The notes: generated by a model from the sequence alone, not told the origin. A DNA stretch of 64,000 nt from Mycolicibacterium litorale (GCF_014218295.1 NZ_AP023287.1:4650001-4714000), one strand, 5' to 3'; counted from the stretch's first letter, positions 19,251 to 28,414 are shown. Numbers and translations: made by a program.

Positions 19251-21410
19251 CTACTTGGTCAGCGACTCCGGCGGGGTGAACCGGTCGCCGTAGCGCTCGG
19301 CGAGCTCGCGGGCCCGGGCCACGAAGGCCTCCTTGCCGCGGCCGTGCGCACCTTCGTATCCGACGATGTACTGCGCGCTGCCACCGGTGTAGGGCGGGAA
19401 CCCGATGCCCATGATCGAGCCGATGTTGGCGTCGGCGGTCGAGGTGAGCACCCCTTCGTCGAGGCACTTCTGCGTCTCGATCGCCTCGGCGAACAGCATC
19501 CGGTCGATCATGTCCTGCAGCGGGATCTCGGCGTTGCCTGACCCGAACGTCTCCCGCAGGCCCGGCCACAGACCGGTGCGCTTGCCGTCGACGTACTCGT
19601 AGAAGCCGGCGCCCTTCAAGCGGCTGGGACGGCCGATCTCGATCATCTTGTTCACCACGGCCTCGGCGGGGTGCGGTTCGTAGGTGCCGCCCGCGGCCTC
19701 GGCGCCCTTGCGGGTCTCCGTGGCGATCTTCTGCATCAGCTCGAGATTGAGCTCGTCGGACAGCTGCAGCGGCGGCGCCGGGTAGCCCGCCATGCTGCCG
19801 GCCCGCTCGATGCTCGCCGGCTCCACACCCTCGCCGAGCATCGCCAGCGCCTCGTTGACGAAGGTGCCGATGACCCGGCTGGTGAAGAAGCCGCGGCTGT
19901 CGTTGACCACGATCGGGGTCTTGCCGATGGCCAGGGTGTAGTCGAACACGCGGGCCAGCGCCTCGTCAGAGGTCTTCTCGCCCTTGATGATCTCGACCAG
20001 CGGCATCTTGTCGACCGGGGAGAAGAAGTGGATGCCGATGAAGTCCTCCTGGCGCTTCACCCCGGTCGCCAGACCGGTGATCGGCAGCGTGGAGGTGTTC
20101 GACCCGAGCAGCGCGTTGGGCTCGACGATGTCCTCGATCTCCTGGAACACCTTGTGCTTGAGTTCCTGGTTCTCGAACACCGCCTCGATGACGAAGTCGA
20201 CGCCCGCCAGGTCCTGCGGATCGCCGGTCGGGGTGATCCGCGCCAGCAGCGCGTCGCTGCGCTCCTGGGTGGTGCGGCCCCGCTCGAGCGCCTTGGCCTC
20301 GAGCTTCTCGGAGTACGCCTTACCCTTCTGCGCGTTCTCCAGGGAGACGTCCTTGAGCACCACGTCGAACCCGGCCTTGGCCGAGACGTAGGCGATGCCC
20401 GCGCCCATCATGCCTGCGCCGAGCACGCCGATCTTCTTGATCTCCTGCTTGGCGATGCCGTCGGGCCGCGAGCCGCCGCCGTTGATGGTCTGCAGGTCGA
20501 AGAAGAACGCCTGGATCATGTTCTTGGCGACCTGGCCCGTGACCAGCGAGACGAAGTAGCGACTCTCGATGCGCGACGCCGAGTCGAAGTCGACCTGGGC
20601 GCCCTCAACGGCAGCGTCGAGAATCGCGCGCGGCGCCGGCATCGGCGCACCCTTGAGCTGCTTCTTCAGCAGCGCGGGGAACGACGGCAGGATCGAGGCC
20701 AGGCCAGGGCTCGACGGCGTACCGCCGGGCATCTTGTAGCCCTTGGCATCCCACGGCTGGGTGTGCGCCTCGGGGTTGGCCTTGATCCACGCCTTGGCGG
20801 CCGGCACGAGATCGTCGACCGTGCTCACCAGTTCACTGACCAGACCTATTTCCTTGGCCTTGGCCGGCTTGAAGCGGGTGCCCTGGCTCAGCACCTCCAT
20901 GAACGCCTTCTGGATGCCGAACATGCGCACGGTGCGGGTGACGCCGCCACCGCCGGGCAGCAGGCCCAGCGTGACCTCGGGCAGGCCGATGACCGATCCC
21001 TTGACGTCGGCGGCGATGCGGTGGTGGCACGCCAGCGCGATCTCCAGGCCACCGCCGAGCGCGGCGCCGTTGATCGCGGCCACGACCGGCTTGCCGAGGG
21101 TCTCCAGCTTGCGCAGGTCGGCCTTGATCTCCTCGACGTTGGCGAACACATCGGCGGCGTCGTCGGGGCCGGCGTTGATCATGCTCTTGAGGTCGCCGCC
21201 GGCGAAGAAGGTCTTCTTCGCGCTGGTGATGACGACCCCGGTGATCGAGGCAGGGTCGTCTGCCACAAGCTTTGCCAGTTTTTCTACGGCGTTGTGCATC
21301 GACTGCTTGTAGTGGTCGTTCATCACGTTGGCCGACCCGGTCGGATCGTCCAGCGTCAGGGTGACGATGCCGTCGTCGTCCTGCTCCCACTTGATGGTGT
21401 TCTCAGCCAT
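19251..21410 (-). CDS. fadB: fatty acid oxidation complex alpha subunit (enoyl-CoA hydratase / 3-hydroxyacyl-CoA dehydrogenase)
   Basis: 719 residues. The N-terminal crotonase domain has the oxyanion loop FFAGGDLKSM near 68-78, NGAALGGGLEIALAC near 114-128 and catalytic Glu in GLPEVTLGLLPGGGG (142-156). The C-terminal NAD-dependent dehydrogenase has the Rossmann motif GVLGAGMMGAGIA (328-340), NTSTLPITGLATG and IGIHFFSPVDKMPLVEII. It hydrates enoyl-CoA and oxidises the 3-hydroxyacyl-CoA in beta-oxidation, paired with FadA thiolase. ATG 21410 begins 5 bases after the fadA stop, with GAAAGGG further upstream. Upstream in-frame codons give a basic tail that does not look native. Confidence 0.95.
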   Translation of the reverse strand: MAENTIKWEQDDDGIVTLTLDDPTGSANVMNDHYKQSMHNAVEKLAKLVADDPASITGVVITSAKKTFFAGGDLKSMINAGPDDAADVFANVEEIKADLRKLETLGKPVVAAINGAALGGGLEIALACHHRIAADVKGSVIGLPEVTLGLLPGGGGVTRTVRMFGIQKAFMEVLSQGTRFKPAKAKEIGLVSELVSTVDDLVPAAKAWIKANPEAHTQPWDAKGYKMPGGTPSSPGLASILPSFPALLKKQLKGAPMPAPRAILDAAVEGAQVDFDSASRIESRYFVSLVTGQVAKNMIQAFFFDLQTINGGGSRPDGIAKQEIKKIGVLGAGMMGAGIAYVSAKAGFDVVLKDVSLENAQKGKAYSEKLEAKALERGRTTQERSDALLARITPTGDPQDLAGVDFVIEAVFENQELKHKVFQEIEDIVEPNALLGSNTSTLPITGLATGVKRQEDFIGIHFFSPVDKMPLVEIIKGEKTSDEALARVFDYTLAIGKTPIVVNDSRGFFTSRVIGTFVNEALAMLGEGVEPASIERAGSMAGYPAPPLQLSDELNLELMQKIATETRKGAEAAGGTYEPHPAEAVVNKMIEIGRPSRLKGAGFYEYVDGKRTGLWPGLRETFGSGNAEIPLQDMIDRMLFAEAIETQKCLDEGVLTSTADANIGSIMGIGFPPYTGGSAQYIVGYEGAHGRGKEAFVARARELAERYGDRFTPPESLTK

Positions 21411-21415
21411 GGTCG

Positions 21416-22627
21416 TTAAACCCTTTCGATGATGGTGGCCACGCCCATGCCGCCGCCCACGCACAGCGTGATCAGCGCGCGCCGGGCACCCCGGCGCTCG
21501 AGCTCGTCGACCATGGTTCCGGTGATCATCGCGCCGGTGGCGCCCAGCGGGTGGCCCATCGCGATGGCGCCGCCGTTGACGTTGAGTTTCTCGTCGGGGA
21601 TGTCGAGGTCCTTCTGGAACTTCAGCACCACCGAGGCGAACGCCTCGTTCAGCTCGAACAGGTCGATGTCGTCGACGGTCAGCCCGGCGCGGTCGAGCAC
21701 CTTCTTGGTCGCCGGCGTCGGGCCGGTGAGCATGATGACCGGGTCCGAACCGCTGGTGGCGGTGGCCACGATGCGGGCGCGCGGGGTCAGCCCCTGCGAC
21801 TGGCCCGCCTTTTCACTACCGACGAGCACCAAGGCGGCGCCGTCGACGATGCCGGAGCTGTTGCCGCCGGTGTGGACGTGGTTGATCTTCTCGACGAAGT
21901 GGTACTTCTGCAGCGCCACGTCGTCGAAGCCGCCCATCGCGCCGATGCCGTCGAACGCGGTCTTGAGCTTGCCGAGGCTCTCGACGGTGGTGCCGGGCCG
22001 CATGTGCTCGTCGTGGTCGAGGATGACCAGGCCGTTCTGATCGCGCACGGGCACGACCGACTTGGCGAAGTAACCGCCCGACCACGCCGCGGCGGCACGC
22101 TCCTGCGAGCGCGCGGCGTAGGCGTCGACGTCCTCACGGGAGAAGCCCTCGATCGTCGCGATGAGGTCGGCGCCGATGCCCTGCGGCACGAACCCGATGC
22201 GGTAGTTGGTCTCCGGGTCGGTGGCCCACGCGCCGCCGTCCGAACCCATCGGCACACGGCTCATCGACTCGACGCCGCCGGCCAGCACCAGGTCGTCCCA
22301 GCCGGAGCGCACCTTCTGCGCGGCGGTGTTGACCGCCTCCAGGCCCGAGGCGCAGAACCGGTTGAGTTGCACGCCGCCGGTGGTGTCGGGCAGGCCCGCG
22401 GCCAGCACCGCGGTCCGGGCGATGTCGCCGCCTTGATCGCCGATCGGCGAGACCACACCGAGGATGACGTCGCTGATCAGCGTCTCGTCGAGGTCAGGAA
22501 AGCGACGGCGCAGCTCGTCGATCAGTCCCGTGACGAGGTTCAGCGGCTTGACCTCGTGCAGCGAACCGTTGCGTTGTTTGCCGCGAGGCGTGCGGATCGC
22601 CTCGTAGATGAAGGCTTCTTCAGACAT
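21416..22627 (-). CDS. fadA: acetyl-CoA acyltransferase (thiolase) FadA
   Basis: 403 residues. It performs the thiolytic last step of beta-oxidation. The nucleophilic Cys is C92 in [11 protein letters not shown], the catalytic His is in [15 protein letters not shown], and the second Cys is in [10 protein letters not shown] near the C-terminus. NEAFA is also present. It is the first gene of fadA-fadB. TACGCT lies 7 bases before ATG 22627, and a palindrome overlaps the promoter upstream, so expression is probably repressor-controlled. Confidence 0.96.
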   Translation of the reverse strand: MSEEAFIYEAIRTPRGKQRNGSLHEVKPLNLVTGLIDELRRRFPDLDETLISDVILGVVSPIGDQGGDIARTAVLAAGLPDTTGGVQLNRFCASGLEAVNTAAQKVRSGWDDLVLAGGVESMSRVPMGSDGGAWATDPETNYRIGFVPQGIGADLIATIEGFSREDVDAYAARSQERAAAAWSGGYFAKSVVPVRDQNGLVILDHDEHMRPGTTVESLGKLKTAFDGIGAMGGFDDVALQKYHFVEKINHVHTGGNSSGIVDGAALVLVGSEKAGQSQGLTPRARIVATATSGSDPVIMLTGPTPATKKVLDRAGLTVDDIDLFELNEAFASVVLKFQKDLDIPDEKLNVNGGAIAMGHPLGATGAMITGTMVDELERRGARRALITLCVGGGMGVATIIERV

Positions 22628-22634
22628 GTTCGCG

Positions 22635-22664
22635 AGCGTAACAGCCTAAACCAACCTGTTGGTT
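22635..22664 (-). promoter_or_regulatory. fadA promoter with palindromic operator
   Basis: On the minus strand TACGCT (22640-22635) precedes the fadA ATG by 7 bases. The palindrome AACCAACCTGTTGGTT at 22649-22664 has perfect 7-base arms around a 2-base centre and covers the -35 region. This is the geometry of a TetR-type repressor site. No TetR gene lies next to fadAB, so the regulator is unknown. Confidence 0.65.
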
Positions 22665-22692
22665 GGCCGGTCCGATCCGGTGCGAGCAGGCC

Positions 22693-23799
22693 TCAGGCCG
22701 ACTTGCGGGCTTCCAGCTCGGCCAGCGTCGGATAGTCGATGTAACCGACCGGACCTGGCGCGTAGAAAGTCGCCACGTCGGGTTCGTTGAGCTCGGCCCC
22801 GACGACGAGCCGGTCGATCAGATCCGGATTGGCCAGAAACGCCCGGCCCACGGAGACCGCGCTGACCGCACCCCACTGCGCGAAGCTCTCCAGCTGGCAG
22901 AAGTCGGTGCCCGTGTCGCGGCCGGTGTTGAGGACGAACACCCCCGGCCACAGCGCCCGGATGACGCCGAACGTCGTGCGCGTTGGATCGATCGACACAT
23001 GCAGGTACGCGATGCCCAGCGGGGCGATCCGGTCGAGCAGCGCCTCGTACGTCGGGATCGGATCGATCTCCCGCACATCACCCACCCCGTTGCCGGGTGA
23101 GATGCGCAACCCCACGCGGCCCGGCCCGATCTCGTCGACGACGGCCTCGACCACCTCCGCGGTGAGGCGCGCCCGGTTCTCGGGTGACCCGCCGTAGGCG
23201 TCGGTCCGGTGGTTGACCACATCGGAGGTGAACTGGTGCAGCAGGTAGCCGTTGGCGCCGTGGATCTCCACCCCGTCCATACCGGCGTCGACGGCCCGGC
23301 GTGCGGCGGCGCGGAAGTCCGCGACGATTCCCGGGATCTCCTCGATGGCCAGCGCCCTCGGCACCACCAGCGGCTTCCTGCCTGCTGGCGTGTGGGCCGT
23401 CATGTCGGCGGCCACCGCCGACGGCGCGACGGGCTGCACACCGCTGATGTCGGGGTGGCCCATCCGGCCGACATGCCACAACTGCATGAAGATGCGGCCA
23501 CCCTCGTCGTGCACCGCGGACGTGATCTCCGCCCACTTCTGCTGGTGGCGGTCGGTGTAGATGCCCGGGGTGTTGACGTAGGCGCCGTTGGCGGTGCGGG
23601 AGACGGCGGTCGCCTCGGTGATGACGAGGCCGGCCGAGGCCCGCTGCGCGTAGTACTGCGCGGCCAGGTAGGACGGCGTGCCGTCGTCCTGGGCGCGGGA
23701 CCTGGTCAGCGGCGCCATGAACACCCGATTGCCGGCGAAGGTGTCACCGACCATCAGCGGGGTCAGCAGGGTTGCGTCGTCATCGAATCTGAAAGCCAC
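22693..23799 (-). CDS. NADH:flavin oxidoreductase / alkene reductase (old yellow enzyme family)
   Basis: 368 residues with an FMN-binding TIM barrel. Family motifs: LTPLMVGDTFAGNRVFMAPLTRSRA at the start, IFMQLWHVGRMGHPD, DGVEIHGANGYLLHQFTSD, RTDAYGGSPENRARL with the usual FMN-contacting Arg, and VSVGRAFLANPDL. It would reduce activated alkenes, quinones or nitro compounds using NAD(P)H. The GTG at 23799 gives a start in register with the family; the open frame continues upstream into the dapC gene, where it is only a shadow. It is divergent from dapC. Confidence 0.88.
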   Translation of the reverse strand: MAFRFDDDATLLTPLMVGDTFAGNRVFMAPLTRSRAQDDGTPSYLAAQYYAQRASAGLVITEATAVSRTANGAYVNTPGIYTDRHQQKWAEITSAVHDEGGRIFMQLWHVGRMGHPDISGVQPVAPSAVAADMTAHTPAGRKPLVVPRALAIEEIPGIVADFRAAARRAVDAGMDGVEIHGANGYLLHQFTSDVVNHRTDAYGGSPENRARLTAEVVEAVVDEIGPGRVGLRISPGNGVGDVREIDPIPTYEALLDRIAPLGIAYLHVSIDPTRTTFGVIRALWPGVFVLNTGRDTGTDFCQLESFAQWGAVSAVSVGRAFLANPDLIDRLVVGAELNEPDVATFYAPGPVGYIDYPTLAELEARKSA

Positions 23800-23840
23800 G
23801 TCGGTGCAGACGTCGTGCGCGTCCGATTCATTCCCGTCGT

Positions 23841-23854
23841 TACGCTCGGAGCCA
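23841..23854 (+). promoter_or_regulatory. -10 box with leaderless start of dapC
   Basis: TACGCT at 23841-23846 is followed after 7 bases by ATG 23854. Confidence 0.6.
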
Positions 23855-25023
23855 TGACGGTGTCGAGGCTGCGGCCGTATGCGGTGACCGTGTTCGCCGA
23901 GATGTCGGCGCTCGCCGCCCGCATCGGCGCGGTGAATCTGGGGCAGGGGTTCCCCGACGAGGACGGTCCCGCGTCGATGCTCGAGGTGGCGCGCAACGCG
24001 ATCGCCGACGGCGTCAACCAGTACCCGCCCGGTCCGGGTATCGCTTCGCTGCGCGAAGCCGTTGCCGCGCAACGGAAACGGGTTTACGGCGTGGACTACG
24101 ACCCCGACACCGAGGTGCTGGTCACCAATGGGGCCACCGAGGGCATCGCCGCCGCGGTGCTCGGACTGGTCGAACCGGGCTCCGAGGTGCTGCTCATCGA
24201 ACCGTTCTACGACTCCTACTCTCCGGTGATCGCGATGGCGGGCTGTCACCGCGTCGCCGTGCCGATGACCCAGCACGGCCGCGGCTTCGCCATCGACCTC
24301 GACGGTCTGCGCCGTGCGGTCACGCCCCGGACCCGGGCGCTGATCGTCAACACCCCGCACAACCCCACCGGCATGGTGGCGTCCGACGCGGAACTGTCGG
24401 CGATCGCCGAACTGGCCGTCGCACACGATCTGCTGGTCATCACCGACGAGGTTTACGAGCATCTGGTGTTCGACGGGCGCAAGCACCTGCCCCTGGCGGC
24501 GTATCCGGGAATGGCGGGGCGGACCGTCACCATCTCGAGTGCGGCCAAGATGTTCAACGTCACCGGGTGGAAGATCGGATGGGTCTGTGGGGCAGCCGAT
24601 CTCATCGCCGGGGTGCGCGCGGCCAAACAGTATCTGACCTACGTCGGTGGCGCGCCGTTCCAGCCGGCCGTCGCCCATGCCCTCGACCACGAGGACGCGT
24701 GGGTGGAGGCGCTGCGGGACGCGTTCCAGACGAAGCGCGACCGACTGGGCGCGGCGCTGAGCGAGGTGGGATTCGCGGTGCACGACAGCGCGGGCACCTA
24801 CTTCCTGTGCGCCGACCCGCGCCCGCTGGGTTACGGCGACAGCACCTCGTTCTGCGCGGACCTCCCCGCACGGGCCGGCGTCGCGGCGATCCCCATGTCG
24901 GCGTTCTGCGATCCGGACTCCCCGCACATCGACCTGTGGAATCACCTGGTGCGGTTCGCCTTCTGCAAGCGCGACGACACCCTCGACGAGGCGATCCGGC
25001 GACTGCAGGTACTACGCCGCTAG
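23854..25023 (+). CDS. dapC: PLP-dependent aminotransferase (N-succinyldiaminopimelate aminotransferase DapC type, Rv0858c)
   Basis: 389 residues, fold-type I class I/II aminotransferase. The PLP lysine is K232 in SSAAKMFNVTGWKIGW. Other cofactor contacts are seen in TNGATEGIAA, NTPHNPTGMV and ITDEVYEHLVFDG, and a C-terminal Arg in HLVRFAFCK-type text. The M. tuberculosis orthologue at the same locus (Rv0858c, near fadA/fadB) is annotated as DapC, which transaminates N-succinyl-2-amino-6-oxopimelate in lysine and diaminopimelate synthesis. Other substrates, such as kynurenine or methionine, are possible on sequence alone. Confidence 0.85.
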   Translation: MTVSRLRPYAVTVFAEMSALAARIGAVNLGQGFPDEDGPASMLEVARNAIADGVNQYPPGPGIASLREAVAAQRKRVYGVDYDPDTEVLVTNGATEGIAAAVLGLVEPGSEVLLIEPFYDSYSPVIAMAGCHRVAVPMTQHGRGFAIDLDGLRRAVTPRTRALIVNTPHNPTGMVASDAELSAIAELAVAHDLLVITDEVYEHLVFDGRKHLPLAAYPGMAGRTVTISSAAKMFNVTGWKIGWVCGAADLIAGVRAAKQYLTYVGGAPFQPAVAHALDHEDAWVEALRDAFQTKRDRLGAALSEVGFAVHDSAGTYFLCADPRPLGYGDSTSFCADLPARAGVAAIPMSAFCDPDSPHIDLWNHLVRFAFCKRDDTLDEAIRRLQVLRR

Positions 25024-25040
25024 ACGGTATGGGTGACCGT

Positions 25041-25958
25041 CTAGAACGCCGCCGCCACCTCCCGCGCCGCCGCCAGCGATGCGGCATCCGATCGGCCGAC
25101 AGGGCTGAGCACCACGTCGGTGGCTCCGGCGTCGAGGTAGCGCCGCAACTGCCGGACCACCGCGTCGGCCGGCCCGACCGCGGCCAATTCGCTTGCCGAG
25201 GAGGCGTTCTCGCGAGCGATGATCTTCTGATACGACGGGATGGCGTCGTAGAAGCGAAGTTCGTCCGCCACCTCCTCGCGGGCCGCGTCGACGTCGCCGG
25301 CCACCAGGACGGGCACCAGGGCGATGATCCGCGGGGCGGGTCGACCGGCCTCGGCCGCGGCCTTGGCGATGGTCGGTTCGATGAACTCGGCGATCGTCCG
25401 CGGGCCGGCGAGATACGGCAGCGTGCCGTCGGCGAGTTCGCCGGTGATCCGAAGCGCCCTGGGACCCATGGCCGCGACATAGACCGGTAGCGGGGTGCCG
25501 CCGGCCACCGTCACCGGCCACTCGGGAGCGGCGCTGAGGTGCTCACCGCGGAAGGTGACGGCCCCGGTGTCGAATACCGACCTCAGCACCGTCAGGTGTT
25601 CACGCAGCCGGCCGACCGGATCCGGCCACGCCGCTCCGAATGCCAGCCGTTCGGGCTCATGGGCGCCGAGTCCGAGGCCCAGGCTGAAGTTGCCGTGGGA
25701 GGCTGCCTGGGCCGTCTGCGCCGCAGAGGCGATCAGAAGCGGGTGGCGTGGGTTGATCGGGACCACGGAGGTGCCGACACCGAGCCCGGGTACGGCGGCA
25801 CCGATCAGCCCGGCCAGGGCGATCGCGTCGTGGTCGACGCGCTGCGGCACCCATATCTGCCGCACGCCGATCTCGTGGGCCGCGGCGGCCTGGGCGATCG
25901 CATCGTCGACGGCGTTGGCTGCCGCCAAGTCTGGGTTGATGACGAGTCCTGTTGGCAT
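25041..25958 (-). CDS. LLM-class F420-dependent oxidoreductase
   Basis: 305 residues of the luciferase-like class. A short N-terminus leads into IGVRQIWVPQRVDHDAIALA. Typical TIM-barrel text follows: GLGVGTSVVPINPRHPLLIASAAQTAQ, GNFSLGLGLGAHEPERLAFG, and VYVAAMGPRALRITGELADGTLPYLAGP. It resembles small mycobacterial F420-binding members and is distinct from the LLM gene at 13.7 kb. Substrate unknown. It converges with dapC. Confidence 0.83.
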   Translation of the reverse strand: MPTGLVINPDLAAANAVDDAIAQAAAAHEIGVRQIWVPQRVDHDAIALAGLIGAAVPGLGVGTSVVPINPRHPLLIASAAQTAQAASHGNFSLGLGLGAHEPERLAFGAAWPDPVGRLREHLTVLRSVFDTGAVTFRGEHLSAAPEWPVTVAGGTPLPVYVAAMGPRALRITGELADGTLPYLAGPRTIAEFIEPTIAKAAAEAGRPAPRIIALVPVLVAGDVDAAREEVADELRFYDAIPSYQKIIARENASSASELAAVGPADAVVRQLRRYLDAGATDVVLSPVGRSDAASLAAAREVAAAF

Positions 25959-25997
25959 GTTGTGGGAAACCAGCGGCGGCCCCTCGCTGTTCCCAGT

Positions 25998-26441
25998 TCA
26001 CTCAGCGTGAGTTTTACTCATCACCCGCTGGCGCAATCCCTCGGTCGCCGAGTGCAGCACGATCTTCTTCGCCCGTTTGACGAGGAACTGCGGGATGGGC
26101 GCCGACGGGTCGACGATGATGTCGAAGCGCACCCGGGTGCGGTCGCCTTCCCGGGTCAGGTTGTACTCGACGTGTTGTCCGCGCTGCTGGAAGGTGTCCT
26201 CGGCGTCCCACACCACCCAGTTCCGGCCCCAGTGGTACTCGAGAATCTCGTTGTCGGTGATACCCATCAGCCGAAGCGTCGCCTTGACGCGTCGAGGTCT
26301 GCCGTCGGGATGCCGATCGAGCACGGTGACCTTCTTGTACACCGACGACCAGTCCGGCAACGCCTCGATGTCGGCGAGCACGTCGAGGATGGCCTCCGGT
26401 GGGGCGTCGAAGACCACTTCACGGGATGCGCGAACGGCCAT
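25998..26441 (-). CDS. SRPBCC (START-like/polyketide cyclase) protein, Rv0857 type
   Basis: 147 residues, a single helix-grip domain. It opens with REVVFDAPPEAILDVLADIEALPDWSS, the common start of the family, has a central beta region (RRVKATLRLMGITDNEILEYHW) and ends with a C-terminal helix. Such proteins bind hydrophobic ligands; no catalytic residues are obvious. It is the most divergent of four paralogues in this 2.4-kb stretch. Confidence 0.85.
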   Translation of the reverse strand: MAVRASREVVFDAPPEAILDVLADIEALPDWSSVYKKVTVLDRHPDGRPRRVKATLRLMGITDNEILEYHWGRNWVVWDAEDTFQQRGQHVEYNLTREGDRTRVRFDIIVDPSAPIPQFLVKRAKKIVLHSATEGLRQRVMSKTHAE

Positions 26442-26480
26442 GGCCTCAAGATAGTGACCGGCGGGTCGCTACCGGCGGGT

Positions 26481-26921
26481 TCAGCCGAAATCGACGGCTT
26501 CGACCGGTTCGCCGCCCAAGCGGAACCGCCTGCCGGTGATCGAGGTCGGCGTGATGCGCAGGAAGCGCCGTTTGACGGGCGCGGTCCACGGGAGCACCTG
26601 TGCGCGTTCGGCTTCGGCGATCTCCTCGGGGTACATCAGGACCTTGGCCCGGCCCTTCACCACCACGCTCCACGCCTGCTCCGCGTTGTGCTCGTCGACC
26701 TCGAACGCCACCTGGCCGTTCGTCATCGCGGCGGCGAGCTTGGTGCCCTCGGCGGTGCGGATCAGGATGGTGCGGCGCTGCACCACGAAGTTGACGGGGA
26801 AGATGTCGGGCTGGCCCCTGACACTGAGCGCCAGCCGCCCCAGCGTCATCCCGGACAGCAGCGCCCAGCTCTCGTCCTCGGTGAGTGCGGTGACGGGTTC
26901 ACTCGGTGTCTCGTGCGTCAT
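26481..26921 (-). CDS. pyridoxamine 5'-phosphate oxidase family (flavin/F420 split-barrel) protein
   Basis: 146 residues. Split-barrel text: EDESWALLSGMTLGRLALSVRGQPDIFPVNFVVQRRTILIRTAEGTKLAAA, then QVAFEVDEHNAEQAWSVVVKGRAKVL. This resembles NimA-like and mycobacterial F420-binding split barrels. The function is unassigned. It sits among the SRPBCC paralogues on the same strand. Confidence 0.82.
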   Translation of the reverse strand: MTHETPSEPVTALTEDESWALLSGMTLGRLALSVRGQPDIFPVNFVVQRRTILIRTAEGTKLAAAMTNGQVAFEVDEHNAEQAWSVVVKGRAKVLMYPEEIAEAERAQVLPWTAPVKRRFLRITPTSITGRRFRLGGEPVEAVDFG

Positions 26922-27004
26922 GACACCATTGCACCCCGCCGGGGCCCCGGGTGGCTAGGTCTGCTCGACAGGGCTTCGCCGTGGATGGACGCTCCGGGGC
27001 GAGC

Positions 27005-27445
27005 TCAGCCGCCCCTGACCTTGAGTACCCGCTTGCGCAGACCGTCGGTGGCCGTCTCCATCAGCCCCTTGGCGCCCTTCTTGACCAGGAAGCCGGGAAG
27101 CGGCACCGTCGGGTCGACGGTCAGCTCGAAACGAACGCGGGTGCCGTCGCCGTCCGGGGTCAGCGTGTACCGACCATCCTGTGCGCGTTGCTGTTTGGAG
27201 CTCACCAGCGTCCAGCTGACACCGTCGTCGTGAACGGTGTAGTCGAGCACCTGCTCGTCACTCACGCCGACGATCTTGACGACCTGTCTGGAGCGCTTCG
27301 GCCGCCCCTCGTCGTCGCGTTCGAGGATCTCGACCTTCTGGTGCGCCGAGGACCACTCGGTCAGCGATTCGAGGTCGTACAGGACGTCGAGGATTTCGTC
27401 GGGGGTCGCTTCGATGACGACTTCGCGGGATTCGGTGATGGCCAT
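27005..27445 (-). CDS. SRPBCC-family protein (paralogue 2)
   Basis: 146 residues with the shared opening SREVVIEATPDEILDVLYDLESLTEWSS, central RQVVKIVGVSDEQVLDYTVH and C-terminal LVKKGAKGLMETATDGLRKRVL. The ATG at 27445 lies 6 bases after the stop of paralogue 3, so the two are co-transcribed. It is very similar to its upstream neighbour, indicating recent tandem duplication. The ligand is unknown. Confidence 0.88.
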   Translation of the reverse strand: MAITESREVVIEATPDEILDVLYDLESLTEWSSAHQKVEILERDDEGRPKRSRQVVKIVGVSDEQVLDYTVHDDGVSWTLVSSKQQRAQDGRYTLTPDGDGTRVRFELTVDPTVPLPGFLVKKGAKGLMETATDGLRKRVLKVRGG

Positions 27446-27451
27446 GACTGG

Positions 27452-27898
27452 CTATGTGCCACCCTTCGTCACCTTCAAAACCTGTTTGCGCAAGCCGTCG
27501 GTCGCGGTCTCCATCGCACCCTTCATCGCCCGTTTGAGGACGAAGCCGGGAAGCGGCACGGACGGGTCGACGGTGATCTCGAACCGCACCCTGGTCTTGG
27601 CGCCGTCCGGGGTGAGCGTGTAGGTGGCGTCCTGGCTCTTGAGCTGGCCGGCGCTGACCAGGGTCCAGCTCGCCGACGTGTCGGTCCAGGTGTAGTCGAC
27701 GACCTGCTCGTCGGTCAGGCCCGCGGCCTTGACCTTCATCTTCACGCGGCGCGGTCTGCCGTCGGGGTGCGTTTCGAGCACCTCGGCGCTCTGGTACTGC
27801 GACGACCAGTCCGGAGTCGACTCCACGTCCGCGATGACGTCGAGGATCTGGGCGGGCGTCGCCTCGATGACGACTTCGCGTTTGTCGCTGACTGCCAT
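27452..27898 (-). CDS. SRPBCC-family protein (paralogue 3)
   Basis: 148 residues: KREVVIEATPAQILDVIADVESTPDWSS, then RRVKMKVKAAGLTDEQVVDYTW, and LKRAMKGAMETATDGLRKQVL at the C-terminus. ATG 27898 is supported by TATGGT 6 bases upstream, a leaderless start, and by matching the paralogues' N-termini. It heads a two-gene unit with paralogue 2. Confidence 0.88.
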   Translation of the reverse strand: MAVSDKREVVIEATPAQILDVIADVESTPDWSSQYQSAEVLETHPDGRPRRVKMKVKAAGLTDEQVVDYTWTDTSASWTLVSAGQLKSQDATYTLTPDGAKTRVRFEITVDPSVPLPGFVLKRAMKGAMETATDGLRKQVLKVTKGGT

Positions 27899-27933
27899 GC
27901 GGTGACCATAGCGACCGAGGCGCCGCCGCGTGA

Positions 27934-28377
27934 TCACTTGCGCGTGCGCAGCTCTGTCACCCGGTCACGCAATCCGAGCGTCGCGGTGTCGAGCACCCCC
28001 TTGGTGGCGCGGCGCAGCAGGAAGCCCGGCATCGGCAGGACCGGGTCGACGGTCACCTCGAAGCGGACGCGGGTGCGCTCCCCCTCGGGGATCAGCCGGT
28101 AGCGGGCCTCCTGCGAGCGCTGGTAGGTCGAGCTGACCAGCGTCCACCCGTAGCCGTCGTCGTAGTACGACAGCGCGATCTCCTGCTCGTCGGTGATGCC
28201 GACCGTCGTGACCGTCGCGCGGCTGCGGACCGGCCTGCCGCGCTCGTCGCGTTCGAGCACGACCGAACTGCGGTGCGCCGCAGACCATTGCGGAAGCGCC
28301 TCCAGATCGAGCATGACGGCGAGGACCTCGTCGACCGGGGCCTCGATCACGACCTCGCGGGACTCCCGAGCGGCCAC
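27934..28377 (-). CDS. SRPBCC-family protein (paralogue 4)
   Basis: 147 residues: SREVVIEAPVDEVLAVMLDLEALPQWSA, then RSRATVTTVGITDEQEIALSY, and LLRRATKGVLDTATLGLRDRV. The GTG at 28377 is chosen because it aligns with the paralogues and TAGGGT lies 7 bases upstream (leaderless). Frame upstream of it is open for 1.1 kb but only as a shadow of the epimerase region. Confidence 0.86.
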   Translation of the reverse strand: MAARESREVVIEAPVDEVLAVMLDLEALPQWSAAHRSSVVLERDERGRPVRSRATVTTVGITDEQEIALSYYDDGYGWTLVSSTYQRSQEARYRLIPEGERTRVRFEVTVDPVLPMPGFLLRRATKGVLDTATLGLRDRVTELRTRK

Positions 28378-28399
28378 AGCGGTGACCCTACGCCCGGCG

Positions 28400-28414
28400 T
28401 AGGCTCGCCGGGTA
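28400..28414 (+). promoter_or_regulatory. -10 box with leaderless start of zinc-finger gene
   Basis: TAGGCT at 28400-28405 is followed after 8 bases by ATG 28414. The opposite strand carries the TAGGGT box of SRPBCC paralogue 4 a few bases away, making a compact divergent promoter pair. Confidence 0.55.

Noticed and set aside
22693..24945. 750-codon frame for the old-yellow-enzyme gene
   Set aside because: The upstream half overlaps dapC on the other strand and has no family similarity; the enzyme starts near 23799.
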